Position numbers and translations under genes: made by a program
Assembly (NCBI GenBank): GCA_015658765.1
Contig: DQOE01000053.1
Coordinates: forward strand, 1 to 16,524
Direction: 5' to 3'
Source of the DNA: Verrucomicrobiota bacterium
GTDB lineage: Bacteria; Verrucomicrobiota; Verrucomicrobiia; Limisphaerales; UBA1096
Length of the DNA: 16,524 bases
Notes under the pieces: generated by a model
What the model was told of the DNA's origin: nothing
Seen by the model: the letters and a program-made list of their open reading frames with translations, nothing else
The model's database searches: none
Part shown: positions 15,837 through 16,524 of the stretch, in pieces
Numbering within the stretch: position 1 is the first letter of the stretch
How the letters are laid out: each line of letters begins with the position of its first letter

Positions 15837-16524
15837 ATCGTTTCAGGACACAACAAGGCGCGGCGCTGGTCATCACCCTGATCATGCTGGGGATGGTGAC
15901 GGCCATGACGGTGGTGTTTCTCGGCATCAGCAGCCGGGAGCGCGCCTCGGTGACGGTGGTGTCCGACCAGATCAGCGCCAAGCTCATGGCCGAGAGCGCC
16001 GCCGCCAGCGCGTTGGCTAAAGTGGTCGGCCGGATGGTGGCTACGCAGGATCCGCTGGCCTACGACTTCTCGGTCTCGACAAACTACCACAACCGGTTCG
16101 GGTTCGTGCCCGGCCAAGTCTCGCCGACGAATGTCAGCTACGTGTACCCGAACGGCCGGTCGCTCACCTCGGACGACTTGCTGATCAACTTGGCCAACCT
16201 GCACGAACTTGCGCGGCCGCCGGTGTTCGTGGACACCAACGCGCTTGGCTGGCGGCCCAGGAACTACACTGCGATTGAGGACTTCCGTTTCTACCTCGAC
16301 CTGAACCGCAACCGGGCCTACGAGCCGAGCGGGTTGCTGGTGGTGACCAACTGGCAGGGTCGCCCGGTCGTGGCTCCCGATGGCCGGTTTGCCACCGACT
16401 ACTTTGTCGGCGATCCCGAGTGGATTGGCCAGTTGGAAAGCCCCGCCTTCGCGCACGGCCCCACCAACCGCTTCATCGGGCGTTACGCCTACATGATCCT
16501 GCCGACCGGACGCTCGCTGGACAT
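15833..16524 (+). CDS. GspK-like tip pseudopilin (Verru_Chthon cassette A-like), right end cut
   Basis: 230 residues are visible from GTG 15833, which overlaps the previous stop as GTGA. The N-terminus N-R-F-R-T-Q-Q-G followed by A-A-L-V-I-T-L-I-M-L-G-M-V-T-A-M-T-V-V-F-L is a GspK-type signal: it lacks Glu at +5, as the tip subunit does in type II systems. A helix rich in small residues (L-M-A-E-S-A-A-A-S-A-L-A) follows. G-D-P-E-W-I-G-Q-L-E-S-P and N-R-F-I-G-R-Y-A-Y near the right edge fit my memory of Verru_Chthon cassette protein A. The rest lies beyond the window, and family members are usually several hundred residues longer. Confidence 0.82.
   Translation, partial: MNRFRTQQGAALVITLIMLGMVTAMTVVFLGISSRERASVTVVSDQISAKLMAESAAASALAKVVGRMVATQDPLAYDFSVSTNYHNRFGFVPGQVSPTNVSYVYPNGRSLTSDDLLINLANLHELARPPVFVDTNALGWRPRNYTAIEDFRFYLDLNRNRAYEPSGLLVVTNWQGRPVVAPDGRFATDYFVGDPEWIGQLESPAFAHGPTNRFIGRYAYMILPTGRSLD

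Overview
The window looks like a chromosomal piece of a GC-rich member of the Verrucomicrobiota (PVC superphylum), possibly a marine or environmental lineage. This rests on the many prepilin-type proteins with F-T-L-x-E-L-L-V-V signals, on a minor-pseudopilin block resembling the 'Verru_Chthon cassette' proteins A to D, on an SGNH hydrolase next to another prepilin gene, and on start codons that mostly lack a Shine-Dalgarno sequence. No tRNA, rRNA, CRISPR array or transposase was seen.

Layout. 1-1586 (minus): a secreted SGNH hydrolase followed by a prepilin-like gene cut by the window edge. 1587-1819: a divergent spacer with two adjacent hairpins. 1820-3720 (plus): a flavin-dependent halogenase-like oxidoreductase and, 11 bases on, a Fluc/CrcB fluoride channel. 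3721-5715: the N-terminal half of carbamoyl-phosphate synthase large subunit (carB), bracketed by a perfect 90-bp inverted repeat. 5716-7836 (minus): sucC-sucD, succinyl-CoA synthetase. 7837-8065: AT-rich divergent spacer. 8066-8683 (plus): an unrecognised 205-residue protein ending at a good intrinsic terminator that lies inside the convergent gene. 8695-10618 (minus): a glycosyltransferase and a methyltransferase with an 8-base overlap, probably for surface glycan synthesis. 10761-16524 (plus): a promoter with 11-bp direct repeats, a BrnT/BrnA-like toxin-antitoxin pair, then six prepilin/pseudopilin-type genes in tight succession (four-base overlaps at four junctions) running off the right edge.

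The strongest unexplained signals are: (1) the palindrome CTTGGCCAAG, nine perfect copies and seventeen copies of its TTGGCCAA core, read in three codon phases and also found between genes; (2) a toxin-antitoxin pair placed at the head of a pseudopilin operon, the antitoxin stop overlapping the first pseudopilin start; (3) a half-length carB inside a long perfect inverted repeat. The pseudopilins would together form a type II secretion-like pseudopilus or related envelope fibre. The sucCD and carB genes are central metabolism.

Functional calls come from motif reading alone; no database search was run.
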